NCBI RefSeq assembly: GCF_000732945.1
Contig: NZ_CP008944.1
Span: forward strand, 1,164,087-1,228,086
Length of the DNA stretch: 64,000 bases
Source of the DNA: Corynebacterium atypicum
GTDB lineage: Bacteria; Actinomycetota; Actinomycetes; Mycobacteriales; Mycobacteriaceae
Reading direction: 5' to 3'
Below are positions 1-10,218 of this stretch, in pieces. The translations under genes and the position numbers were made by a program. The number at the start of each line of letters is the position of its first letter. Within the stretch, counting starts at the first letter, position 1. A model generated the notes under the pieces. The model was given only the letters and a program-made list of their open reading frames with translations. It ran no database searches and was not told the origin of the DNA.

Positions 1-1
1 G

Positions 2-1432
2 GACTTGCGGGAGGCGCTCTTTGAGGGCCCGGAGATCGTCGAGAACATACAAAGCGGCCCCGTGACCGTGGGCGAGGGTGAGGGCGCCTATCAGGTTACG
101 GTCACCGAGGTGAAGGGCAACCAGGCCGGCGACGAGGCGGCGGCTCAGGCGGAAAGCGCCCAAGGCTCCGGGCAGAAGACGGGTGCTGACGGCGCGGCCA
201 CGTTCAGCGGATTGGACACGGCCGTGTACATGGTGGTCGAGGAGACGAACCCGCGGCCGACCGGCGTGCAGGGTGCGGTGGCCCCCGCGGCGCCGTTTAT
301 CACCACTGCCCCGATCACGCACCCGACAGAGCGCAACGGATGGCTGCAGGATATCCACGTCTACCCGAAGAACCAGGTATCCGACGTCCAGGCCAAGAAA
401 GCCGTGGTGGGCGACGATCAGTCGCTGGACGTCTTCCAGCAGGCGCACAACTCCGGCGAGTACATGAAGTACCAGATCACCGCCGGCGTGCCGAGCGCTG
501 TCACGGCGTACTCGGTGACCGATAAGCTCCCGGCCAAGCTGGGCGAGGCGCAAGACTTCGTAGTCAAGGCTGGAGACGAGACTTTGGCCGAGAACACCGA
601 CTACTCGGTGACTAAGTGGACTCTGGGCGCAGAGAGCCAGCAACAGCACCTCTTCCGCGTGGACCTCAACGAAACGGGCGCCACGAAGGCCCGCGGCAAG
701 AACCTCACCGTGGAGTTCCGAGCCAAGGTGGCCGATGGTCTCGCCGCCGGCACGTCGCTGAGCAATACCGCCTGGGCCCGCCCCGGCGCCCCGCTCGTCG
801 CAGATCCGGCCGGCACCAACTGGGACCCGGCCAACGGCAACCTCGCCGGCGTGGCCACCAACGAGGTCACCTCAACCTACGGCCAGGTCAACCTCACGGT
901 GAATCCGGCCGAGGGTGAGACGAACGTGCCCAGCGGCGCGGAGTTCGGCCTTTTCCGCTGCGACGCGGACGGCAACGTGGTCGGCGCTGACGGCCAGGCC
1001 GTGGGCAACACCCCGGATGCCGTCGAGAATGCCGCGCTGAGCCTCGACGGCAACAAGGCGGTCACGCTGACCAACCAGGCCGACGCCGCCTTCACCACCG
1101 CGATGTTCCCGGGCGTGCACCTGACCAATCAGGCCCCCGGCGAGAACGGTGCGACGAACCAGACGGATGTCTGGAACAACGTGGGCTCGACCTTCTGCCT
1201 CGTGCAGACCAAGGCCCCCGAGGGCTACGTGCCGCTGGCCGAGCCGATCACCGTGGAGAACTTCGGTGACACTGACACGCAAGGCAACGTGACGATCAAC
1301 TTGGTCAAGGCCAACGCCGGCTTCCAGCTGCCGCTGACCGGTGGTATGGGCATCGTGGCCATCGTGGTCGTGGGCCTGGCGGTGGCCGGCGGCGGCCTGT
1401 GGTGGGTCCGCCGCGATAACGCCACCGCCTAA
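2..1432 (+). CDS. Major fimbrial subunit (SpaA/FimA-type LPxTG pilin), 5' truncated by window edge
   Basis: This is the C-terminal ~476 residues of a sortase-assembled shaft pilin; the reading frame is open at the left edge, so the true start and signal peptide lie outside. A pilin motif is visible near nt 341-370 (WLQDIHVYPK), whose Lys (nt 368-370) is the expected acceptor for pilin polymerisation. It is followed by CnaB-like domains and a C-terminal domain with two Cys (FRC, TFC) placed as in the disulfide of SpaA. The protein ends with the sorting signal LPLTG (nt 1328-1342), a hydrophobic helix and a basic tail. The E-box of the last domain reads CLVQTKAPEGY, with Gln where the isopeptide-catalysing Glu is expected. 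It is followed by the sortase and tip genes, as in spaA-srtA-spaB-spaC clusters. Identification as a shaft pilin is firm; which Spa class it belongs to is not. Confidence 0.9.
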   Translation, partial: DLREALFEGPEIVENIQSGPVTVGEGEGAYQVTVTEVKGNQAGDEAAAQAESAQGSGQKTGADGAATFSGLDTAVYMVVEETNPRPTGVQGAVAPAAPFITTAPITHPTERNGWLQDIHVYPKNQVSDVQAKKAVVGDDQSLDVFQQAHNSGEYMKYQITAGVPSAVTAYSVTDKLPAKLGEAQDFVVKAGDETLAENTDYSVTKWTLGAESQQQHLFRVDLNETGATKARGKNLTVEFRAKVADGLAAGTSLSNTAWARPGAPLVADPAGTNWDPANGNLAGVATNEVTSTYGQVNLTVNPAEGETNVPSGAEFGLFRCDADGNVVGADGQAVGNTPDAVENAALSLDGNKAVTLTNQADAAFTTAMFPGVHLTNQAPGENGATNQTDVWNNVGSTFCLVQTKAPEGYVPLAEPITVENFGDTDTQGNVTINLVKANAGFQLPLTGGMGIVAIVVVGLAVAGGGLWWVRRDNATA

Positions 1433-1468
1433 GGCGGCGTTGCGGCCGCCAGGCTGCGGCTCGCCGCC
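1433..1468 (+). terminator. Possible hairpin after the major pilin gene
   Basis: GGCGGCG (1433-1439) and CGCCGCC (1462-1468) can pair directly after the pilin stop codon. There is no T-run, so this could be a partial terminator or an RNA-processing stem that keeps pilin mRNA more abundant than sortase mRNA. The role is inferred only. Confidence 0.3.
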
Positions 1469-1598
1469 AAGCCTGTGCCTGTCCTACGAGGCCTCCGGGA
1501 TCCCTGCCGGGGCCCGCAGAGGCATAGGCCCAGGCTGCAATAGACGCCAATAAGCACCAATAAGTACATCTTTGTTGAGGTTGTAGAGGGAGTTGTCG

Positions 1599-3590
1599 GT
1601 GACTATCGTCGCGACGCACGCCGGCCCAGAGCATCCGGAAAACGCTCCGGCCCACATTGGCGGGCGCAGCCGGTTGCGCCGCCTTCTGCCCTACCTCATC
1701 GTGCTTCTTGGCGTGCTCATCATGGCCTATCCCGTGGTGGTCACGCAGCTGCGCAACCACGGCCAGCTCGAGGCGGCGGACTCGTACCGCAGCGAGGCCG
1801 ATGAGCTCTCCGAGGCGGAGCGCGAGGCCATCCTCGCCGACGCCCGCGCGTATAACGAGACGGAGACCGGCGCCCCGATCCTGGATCCCTGGCTGGCTCG
1901 GGTGTCTAAGCAGAACGTTCCGTACCAGAACTACCTTGAGACGCTGCGCTCGCCGAAGTCGACGGCGAAGAACCCGGCGATAGCCGTGCTGACCATTCCT
2001 GCGATCGACCTCAAGCTGCCGGTGTTCCACGGCACGGAGCCACAGCAGCTGGCCGAGGGCGTGGGCCACCTTTACGGCTCGGCGCTTCCCGTCGGCGGCG
2101 AGGGGATGCATTCGGTGCTTACCGCCCACACCGGGTATCCCACGGCGACGCTCTTTGACAATCTCAACAAGGTCAAGGAAGACGACACTTTCTTCATCGA
2201 GACCTTTGGCGAGACCTTGAAGTACCAGGTGCACCAGATCGAGGTGGTGCTTCCCGGCGAGACGGATAGCCTGCTGCCCCAGCGGGGCAAAGACTTGGTC
2301 ACGCTGATCACGTGCACCCCCTATGGTGTGAATACGCACCGCATCCTGGTGCACGCGCACCGGGTGCCGTTCACGCCGGCAGACCAGGCGGCGCTGGATA
2401 ACGCCTCGGGCACGATCTGGCAGTGGTGGATGGCCATCGTCATCGCGCTCATCCTTTTGGTGCTCGCCGCGCTGTACTGGCTCATCCGCCGGTGGCGCAA
2501 GCGCATGCAAGAGGCGGAGGCAGCCGCCGCTCTAACCGAGCCGGAGCAGGCCCAATCCTCAGAGGAGGGTTCGCTTGGCGACGCCGCGGACAGCGGAAAG
2601 GGCCGTGGGGCGAAGCGCCCGCGCGACGGCTGGTTCGGCGGCTCGGCGCACGTGGTGCTTGCGTTGGCGACGGCCGCCGCTACCGCCGCGGGCGCCTTGG
2701 GCGCCTTTCAGGAGGCAGGCTTCGGCCCCGCGCTTGCGCAAGCGGGGACCTTGGGGGCCGGGGAGGTTCCGGCACGCGTCGTACTCGCGCAGGCCGCCGT
2801 GGCGGATGAGGTCGCGTCGGCCGGGGCGATTGACGCCAGCCGGCGGGGTTCGATGACGGTCCAGTTGGCCGCGGAGAACCCGCACAACGACGAGCACCAC
2901 GTGACCGTGGCCGGGCAGACGATCGTGCTCGAGCGGCTCACCGGCTTCGACGTGACCGACTACCGCGACCAGGAGCGGCTGTCCAGGCTGAAGCTCAAGG
3001 ATATCTGCTCCGACCGGTTGGATGGGCAGATTGAGAAGGTGGCACAAAAAGTCACGGGCGCCAGCGGGGCGGTCACGTTCGAGGGCCTCGCCCCCGCCGC
3101 CTACCTGGTCAGCGGTGAAACTTCGGGCGGCGAGGAGCTCTTCCCGCGCTGGGTCGTGCTCGTCCCGCGACTCGTCTCGGGGCGCGATGGCGAGAGCGCC
3201 TGGAACTACAACGTCACGGTCAACCCCAAGGCCTTGATCACCCCGGAGACCCCCAGCCCGAAGAACTCCCCGGAGGTGCCCTTCCCTATCGCAACGGGTA
3301 ACCCGGAGCACCCGGACGAGCCATCGGGCGTGGCGCGCCCGGCGCCGCAAGCGGCGCGCACCACCGACGTGCCCGCTCCTGAGGCAACCAAGGGCCACCC
3401 GGGCGGCCAGGCCGCTGGCCTACCGGGCACCCGCTCGCTGGCCCAGACCGGGGCCTCGGTGATCGGCCTGGTGCTCGCTGCGCTGGCACTGATCCTCATC
3501 GGGATGTGGCTGCGCCGGCGCAGAGACGACCAAGAAGACCAAGACCACCAGCATTCTTCAACTCAAGCTTCTAAGGGTGACCACTCATGA
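1599..3590 (+). CDS. Class C sortase fused in frame to a SpaB-like minor pilin
   Basis: A single 663-codon frame encodes two pilus functions. Residues ~1-300 are a pilin polymerase: N-terminal membrane helix, class C lid motif D96-P97-W98, catalytic H177, C239 (motif TLITC) and R248, then a second membrane helix near 275-295. A charged linker follows (~305-350), then a signal-peptide-like hydrophobic stretch (HVVLALATAAATAAGALGAF) ending near ALAQAG, then a CnaB-type domain (GAVTFEGLAPAAYLV), the sequence YNVTVNPK, a Pro-rich region and the sorting signal LAQTG (nt 3438-3452) with helix and Arg tail. In corynebacterial clusters these are separate srt and spaB genes. I chose GTG 1599 because AGAGGGAG lies 6 nt upstream; TTG 1593 has no spacing. 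The stop overlaps the next start (ATGA). The predicted topology is consistent for both halves. A sequence error that joined two genes remains possible. Confidence 0.85.
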   Translation: MTIVATHAGPEHPENAPAHIGGRSRLRRLLPYLIVLLGVLIMAYPVVVTQLRNHGQLEAADSYRSEADELSEAEREAILADARAYNETETGAPILDPWLARVSKQNVPYQNYLETLRSPKSTAKNPAIAVLTIPAIDLKLPVFHGTEPQQLAEGVGHLYGSALPVGGEGMHSVLTAHTGYPTATLFDNLNKVKEDDTFFIETFGETLKYQVHQIEVVLPGETDSLLPQRGKDLVTLITCTPYGVNTHRILVHAHRVPFTPADQAALDNASGTIWQWWMAIVIALILLVLAALYWLIRRWRKRMQEAEAAAALTEPEQAQSSEEGSLGDAADSGKGRGAKRPRDGWFGGSAHVVLALATAAATAAGALGAFQEAGFGPALAQAGTLGAGEVPARVVLAQAAVADEVASAGAIDASRRGSMTVQLAAENPHNDEHHVTVAGQTIVLERLTGFDVTDYRDQERLSRLKLKDICSDRLDGQIEKVAQKVTGASGAVTFEGLAPAAYLVSGETSGGEELFPRWVVLVPRLVSGRDGESAWNYNVTVNPKALITPETPSPKNSPEVPFPIATGNPEHPDEPSGVARPAPQAARTTDVPAPEATKGHPGGQAAGLPGTRSLAQTGASVIGLVLAALALILIGMWLRRRRDDQEDQDHQHSSTQASKGDHS

Positions 3591-6500
3591 TTGCACACGC
3601 TGCTCGACGCCTCGCCGCGGCGGTAGCCGCGCTCGTCCTGCTCGCCGTCACCCTGGTGGCCGTCGGGCCGCAGAGCCCGAACGTGCCCTTTGGCCCGCAG
3701 GCGGCCGGCGCTCAGGAGCGGGCCGGAGGCGAGCCGGGTGCCAGGGACAACCGCGCGCCTGATGCCGCGATCCGCGAGCGCGCAGCCACGGCCGATGCAA
3801 CCCGCGGGCCGGGCGCCCGTGCCGCCGAGAGCCGGGGCCCAGGCGAGCGCGCCGACGGAGACTTCAAGGAGTCGAACACGTGCCTGGAGCAGGAGAACAA
3901 CGTGCTCTTCTTGTTCGATCACACGTGGCTGTCTAACTCCGTGACGCCGCTGGGGGTCAAAAATTTGATCAGCCGCAGCGTCGAGGGGCTATTGGGAACG
4001 AACTCCCGAGTGACCGTTGTCCCATTTGCATCGACGACGCCGCACAACAGCACGTACCAGATGAGCGGTTCTACCCGGACGCAGCAGGGCGTAGACCAGC
4101 TCATTAAGAAAGTGTTTGAAGCGATCAATAGCAACGACGGCACCTCACCCAACTGGGCCGGGGCCTTCCAGTGGGCCCGCGAGAATGCGCCAGCGACGGG
4201 CTGGGACTCGATCGTGTTTATTGGCACATCGCCGCCGTGGTTAAGCGTTAACGGTGAAACCGGAATCATGACGTCACGAGTCGACAAAGTTGACTTGGAC
4301 TCGGCGGGATTCGAGTTGGCTCGGCTGATGGAGGCCAACCCAGGGGCTAATTTTATGCCCGTTGTCACGGACTATCTTGAAAGAGATAGCAACAGGACGC
4401 AGGTTTATAATCCGTTTCGGCGGTGGACCAACGGCGAGATTATGCAGCACATCTTCGGTGGATTTGCCACGCGTTACCAAGTCCCGGTCGGGAGATTAGC
4501 AACACAGACCGTCTATGACGACGTCATGGAGCGGATCAAACCGTGGTGCCTCAACGTCTCCACGGAGCTGGTGGACGGGACCGGCCAGAGTTACGACGCC
4601 GCGGAAGACAGCACAATTGACATTGAGACAGCGCCGCCGCTGAAGATCTCGCCCGGCCGCGCCTCGGCGGGGACCTTCGAAAACAGGATCGAGGACTCGA
4701 ACTCGACCACCCCGCTGCTGCCGAACTACGGCCAGATGCGCACGAACAACCAGGGTAAAGTCGGCGGCCACCTCTACGCCACGGAGGGCAAGCCCGGGCG
4801 CTTCACGCTGCGCCCGCAGCTTTCCGAGGATATCAGGTTCTACGCGGACAACCCGATGACGTGCCGGGCGACCACGTTGAGCAACGCCGATGACGCGGGC
4901 GCCAGACAGGCCAGAACCCGAGAGGTGGGAACGCTCAGCAAGGGCCCGCGCGGGGAGCCGGTGATGACGATCGACTCGAAACCCGGCGAGTCGATCGAGT
5001 GCACGGTGCGCACCGCCAGGAGATTCCGCTGGAGCTTACCGCCGACGTCCGCGCCGGCGAGAACAACCCATTCGCCCAGCAGATCAACACCCATGAGATC
5101 GAGGCCGCGCTGAAGTGCTGGTCGAGCGGCAAGAAGACCGGTGCCCCGGATATCGACCGGGTCTACCGCGGCCGCCCCGTAAACGGCAAGCTGCCGTTGG
5201 ACAAGGTCACCGCTGGCCCGGGTGAGGACCAGGTCATGGTCCCGGTGGGCACGGTCTGCGAGGTAAAAAGCGAGCCAACGGAGATCACCGACCAAGACGG
5301 CCGGCAGATCCCGGCGAACGCGGTGGTACGCTGGCGCGTGGAACAGGGCACCGAGTCGAACACGGTGAATAACCAGGTCTCCACCGAATTCACGGTGGGC
5401 AAGGAGGCGCACCTCGACGGCCCTTCCGGCGCCCGGGTGCACCTGACGCACGATTACCAGTTCATCCTGGGTTACATGGCCGTGGGCCTCGAGATCACCG
5501 GCCTCACCCCCGCCAAGAAGGCGGAGCTTTTTGCCACGCTGCCGGGCGGCAAGATGCCGCTGCAGTACTCCTGCCGCTACGTGCGCGACGCGTCGCTGCT
5601 GCCGGAAATCTCCGGCGTGCACCCCCAGGACGTCAAACCGTTGATCGATATCGCGCACCTGAGCGAGGGCAACTCCAGCCAGTGGGACGCCGCGGGCCAG
5701 ACCTGGGCGCACCTGGACGGCCCCGAGGCGTTTACCTTCCTGCCGCCGATGCCGATGGGCACCCAGTGCTTGTTCCAGCTAGAGGACCTAGCCGGCAACT
5801 CCCCGCAGCTAGACGGCTTTACCTACGATCTCCATACGTATTCGCGGGCCTGCGTGGCCACCCAGGACCGCCGCGAGCCTTCCCAGGGCGGGTTCCCTAC
5901 GATCCGCTACCACGAGGACGGCAGCTGCTTTGATAGCTCGCCGCGTATCGACGAGAACAACTTGGATATGAAGAACCCGAACGCGGTCGAGGGCACCGAA
6001 GAGGGCACCATCGTCGAGGGTAACGACACGACGGCGGTGAAGATTCGGATCAACTACCGGCCCGAGGACGTCGCGGTGCCGATCCGCCACGAGGTGGCTG
6101 CCGAACCCGGCGCGTTCGTGCCGGCGGACACCCGCTTTGGATACACGGCGACGTGCCGGCGCGGCGAAGAAGTCACCTTCGGCCCAAAGGACGTTGAGCT
6201 GAGTGCCTCCGGTCGCGCACAGTTGGACCGGGTGGCCCGCGGCTCGGAGTGCACGTTTGAGCCGAAGGGGCTGCCCGAGGTGGCCGGCGTGGAGCTCGGC
6301 TACGAGCAGGACAGCCTGAAGTTCACGGTTTCACAGGCGGGAGTCCCCCGCGAGCACGTGGTCAAGGCCACGGCGCGCCCTGGCGACAAACACAGGCTGC
6401 TTGCCGACGTCACGTTGGAAGGCGTGGACTCCGCGGAGGTCGCGGCGCGGTGCACGCTTCCCGACGGCCGCGGCGAGGAACACACCGCCCGTGCCGCGGC

Positions 6501-8307
6501 CTCCGGCGAGGTCGAACTCGGCGAGGCGCCGGAGGGCTCGCGGTGCGTGGTTGCATCGACGCCTGAGGCCGCTTCGGGGGTGGCTGTCAGCAGCAGCGTC
6601 ACCCCGCCGGCGGTGACGATCGGTACGTCCGACGCCCGCGTGGCGGTCACCCACCGCGGCAGTGAGCTAGAGGAGGGCCGCATCGGCATCGAGGTCCGCG
6701 CGGAGGGCCTGGACAGGCTTTCCGATCCCGCGGAAGCCGATGACGCCTCTGCGACGGTGACGCTGACCGGCGAGGACGGCCAGACGATCGTGCGTGAGGT
6801 GCCGCTCGGCGGCGCTCAGGTGGTGGACGTGGCTGGCGCCGGCGAGCGCTCGGCCGTCCCAGGTGCCGCTGGTGTGCTCGACCCGGATGACGTTGATGGC
6901 GACACCGGCCGGTCCGAGGCCGCAGACGGTGCCGGCGGCGCCGGCGAGGCACGCGACGGGGCAGCAGGCGACGAGGATTCCGACGGCGCAGGCTTAGTCA
7001 ATGACGACGTCGATCGCGCGGCCGAAGGCCTGGACCTGTTGAACCGCTTCCTCGAGCGGGCCGCGGGCCAGGGCTTTACCGTGACCGCGGAGCCGATCAC
7101 CCTGGGCGGAAAGACGATCACCCCGCAGATCGAGCCGGTGCAGGTTACCGCCGGTCAGAAGACCCAGGTGACCTACCGCGTCAGCGAGCAGGACGCGACG
7201 GCGAACGTGGACGTGGATCTCAACGTGGGGCTCGACCTGCCGGACGGGCTGGCCGCGGGCGCCCGGGAGGCCATCGTCAAGGCCCGGCTGGGCGGGGAGC
7301 TCTTTGTGCCCGCTACCTACCAGTGCCGCCGCAACGGCGCGGTGGTCAAAGCCGGCTCGCTCGAGCTGCGCGCTCCGGGGCTTGACGCCACGATCGATCG
7401 GGTCCCGGTGGGCGCGGAGTGCGCGGTGGCCGCGGACCTGGTGGTACCCGAGGGGTTGGACGCCCCGGCCGACCAGAAGGGGCTTTCCCGGACGGTGTCG
7501 GTGGCCGACGCGGGCGCCCGCGCCGAGTTGGAGGTCAACTACCCGGTGCAGGCGGCGTCGATGACGCTGCGCAAGAAGATCGACGGCCGCGGCGTGGCGA
7601 GCCTGCCACCGAGCCACAAGTTCCAGATCAACTACCGCTGCACCATCGGCGGCGAGCTGGTCAAGGAAGGCACCACCCGGCTGGGCCGCTTCGAGTTCCC
7701 CACTGAGGAAAATGGCGCGGTGATCACCGGGGTGCCGGTGGGCTCTACCTGCCGCATCGAGGAGACTGAAGAGTCGACGACGCTGCCGGGTACGCTGATC
7801 GAGCCGCGGTGGACCTATACGGGCAACCGCGTGGGCGATGCCAGCGAGCTCGAGCAGGCCTGCGACGGCAACGGCCCGTGCCATTCGCCGCGGATGGAAA
7901 CCCACGACGTCACGGTGCACGTGCGCCCGAGCGACAAGGAGCTGCACACGGAAGCGGGCGGCTCCTACGGCAACTTCCAGGGCGCCTTCGTGATCTGGAA
8001 CAAGGTCTCCTGCCCCACCGTGCGCCTGCGCTTACAGCAGCACCTAGCCGGCGATGCCCGCGAGATGGCCCAGGGCCAGACGTTCGCCTACAGCTACCGC
8101 TGCTGGGATGAGAACTACCGCAAGATCTGGAATATTCCGGACAATAAGGTGCTCACGCCAGGCGAGATCGAGTTCTTCTCCCGCCAGCCGGTCCAGGGCA
8201 CGCTGCGCGCCACGGATGACGGGTGCGGCGACGATACGGCGGCGGCCCCGGAGGAGATCGGCTCGGTGCAGGTGCCGGCCGACTTCACGTGCACGGTCAC
8301 GGCACTG

Positions 8308-8316
8308 CCCCCCCCC
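8308..8316 (+). repeat. C9 homopolymer tract inside the tip pilin gene
   Basis: Nine C in a row. Eight would keep the frame (LPPPTRQNDDYW); nine switches to a frame with no pilin-like sequence that ends at 8700. A tract of this length is prone to slipped-strand changes. Confidence 0.8.
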
Positions 8317-9863
8317 GACCCGGCAGAACGACGACTACTGGTCGGCTACCTTCAGCCACCCAGAATCGACGCACACGGACCCGCACCCGCCGGCCGGCAG
8401 CGAGAACCTGGCGTCGATTACCTTCCTGGCGGAGGCCGGTTCCGGCCCGAACACGGCCGACGGCAACGCCATCCAGGTGGAGCGCAAGGCGGCCTTCCCG
8501 CGCACCCCGCTGAACGTGGCGCTGAAGATGGACGCCGGCGAGGAGTTTGCCAATACCCCGTGGGCGAAGAACCAGAAGCGGATCAACTGGCAGTGCGCGG
8601 TGCCCTGGCGCCGCGGCGAGCTGGGCCCGCTGCACGGCGAGGTGCAGATCGCTCCCGGCGAGACGAAGACCATCCAGCGCGAGGCGCCGCAGGGCGCTGA
8701 GGAAGGCTTCGACCGGGATATTCCGGCCGGCTCCGAGTGCGTGGTGAGCTTCAACCCGGACGACGAGTTGGGCGCGTACAAGGACATCGTTAACGTGCGT
8801 TCGGACAGCTCGCTCGATACGGTCAACGAGCTCCGCTCAAGCGACCGCGACCGGGATCGGGCGCCAGGGCGGCAGGGCGACGACCGCGCCGCCCCCGCGG
8901 TGACCGTCTCCGAGGGCCCACCACCTGCACCACTTCGGGCTACCCGAAGCGGATAAGGCCACCTTGAAGTTGGTCACGGAGTACAGCGCGCAGAAGGCGG
9001 CGCTCTCGGTGAGCAAGCAGGTGGAAAACGATCCTGCGGTTCCTGCCGCAGAACCCGGCCGCGGCGAAGGCGCCGGCGCTGACGGCAACGCCGGTAACCC
9101 CTCCGGCGGCGCAGACGGCAGCAATGCCCCTGGCGGCAACGCCGCCGTCGGGTACGCCGACGCGCCCGGCGGTTACGGCGCCGACCAGCCCGGCGCCCAG
9201 CCGGTGCTGGCCGAGCCCGAGGCTCCTCCGGCGCCCGACGAGGTGAACAACGCCGGCAAGACGCTGTCCAAGGCCTACTTTGGCTATAGCGCTAAGTGCA
9301 CGGTGCCGCGCCTGCCGCAGGCCACGGAACCGGTGACCGAGATCCTCACGGAGCAAGACGCGCAAAAGTTCGTGCTGTCCAGCGGCCAGTCTTACCGGCG
9401 CACCGAGCTCGTCGGTGCGGCGTGCGAGGTGGCCGAGACCGAGCTGAACGGCGCCGAAGTCACCCCGGATCAAAAGTTTGCGGTGCGCTTGGATGAAAAT
9501 AACCGGATCACCAGGGACGGCGGGCGCAACTTCCTCGTGGCCCCTAACGTGATCAATGCGCAGGCGACCGACCCGGCCCGGGTGGGCACCAAGGTGGGCG
9601 ACAGCGTACTCATCTCTTCCGGGCCCGGCGTTTCAGAGGCGACGAACCGGACGTTCTACAACACGGTGTACCGCAACGGCATCGGCGTGCGGGTGCTGAT
9701 GGAAAACGCCAACGGCACGTGCGTCGACGGCGCGACGTTTAGCGTGCACAAGGCGAAGACGGACGTGACCTTCGAGAACGCCCCGTATTCCGAGCGCGTT
9801 GGCGATAAGGTCGCCGAGCTTGACGGCGAGAACTGCGACACGGACGGGTATACGGCGGACCTG

Positions 9864-9870
9864 CCCCCCC
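9864..9870 (+). repeat. C7 homopolymer tract inside the tip pilin gene
   Basis: Seven C followed by GGG. Eight C would give LPPPGSYYLV and join the last CnaB domain and LPLTG anchor to the rest; with seven the frame ends at 10025, without an anchor. Confidence 0.8.
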
Positions 9871-10203
9871 GGGCAGTTACTACCTGGTGCAGGACAAATC
9901 GCCGAAAGGCTTGCAGCTCCTGGCGGAGCCGTGGCGCTTCGACGTGGTGGGCCAGGGCGGCACGGAGAACCCGCTGGATGTCGAGCTTTCGGAGTACTCC
10001 AAGAACGCCGGCCTGGTGCGCCTAGACAGGAGCAACTCCACCGAGGACGTCAAGCTCATCCGGGTAGCCAACGTTCAAGACGGCGTGCTGCCACTGACCG
10101 GTGGCATCGGCGTGTGGGCCGTGGCGTTGATTGGCCTGGCGATCGCCGGCGCGGGTCTGTTCTGGGTGCGCCGGCGGCTATAGGTGCACCCCCGCAGGTG
10201 GTC

Positions 10204-10209
10204 TAGACT
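10204..10209 (+). promoter_or_regulatory. -10 element for a leaderless DEAD-box helicase mRNA
   Basis: TAGACT ends 9 nt before ATG 10219, placing the transcription start at or next to the A of the start codon, and there is no Shine-Dalgarno sequence in the gap. It lies within the palindrome GTCTAGAC. No clear -35 is visible. Confidence 0.45.
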
Positions 10210-10218
10210 TAAGCGCCG

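Larger units (their letters stand above)
3587..10183 (+). pseudogene. Giant VWA-containing tip pilin (SpaC-like), four frameshifts
   Basis: About 2198 codons, similar to or longer than SpaC-type tip adhesins. It starts at ATG 3587, overlapping the stop of the sortase-pilin gene, with a signal peptide (LAAAVAALVLLAVTLVAVG). A VWA-like domain follows (FLFDHTWLS, a poor match to the MIDAS DxSxS), then many Cys-paired repeats and CnaB-like modules, and a final LPLTG (10088-10102), helix and basic tail. The frame is broken near 5017 (one base missing), at C9 8308-8316 (one too many for the downstream frame), at 8917-8919 (one too many) and at C7 9864-9870 (one too few). Net change is zero, and protein similarity continues across every break. 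As read, the product stops at 5113, without the sorting signal. This may be slippage or phase variation, recent decay, or homopolymer error. The VWA part (about 3950-4500) is visibly less GC-rich than the rest. Confidence 0.8.

Noticed and set aside
3587..10183. Programmed ribosomal frameshifting in the tip pilin
   Set aside because: Four changes in both directions at unrelated sites, two of them outside slippery runs; mutation, slippage or sequence error fits better.
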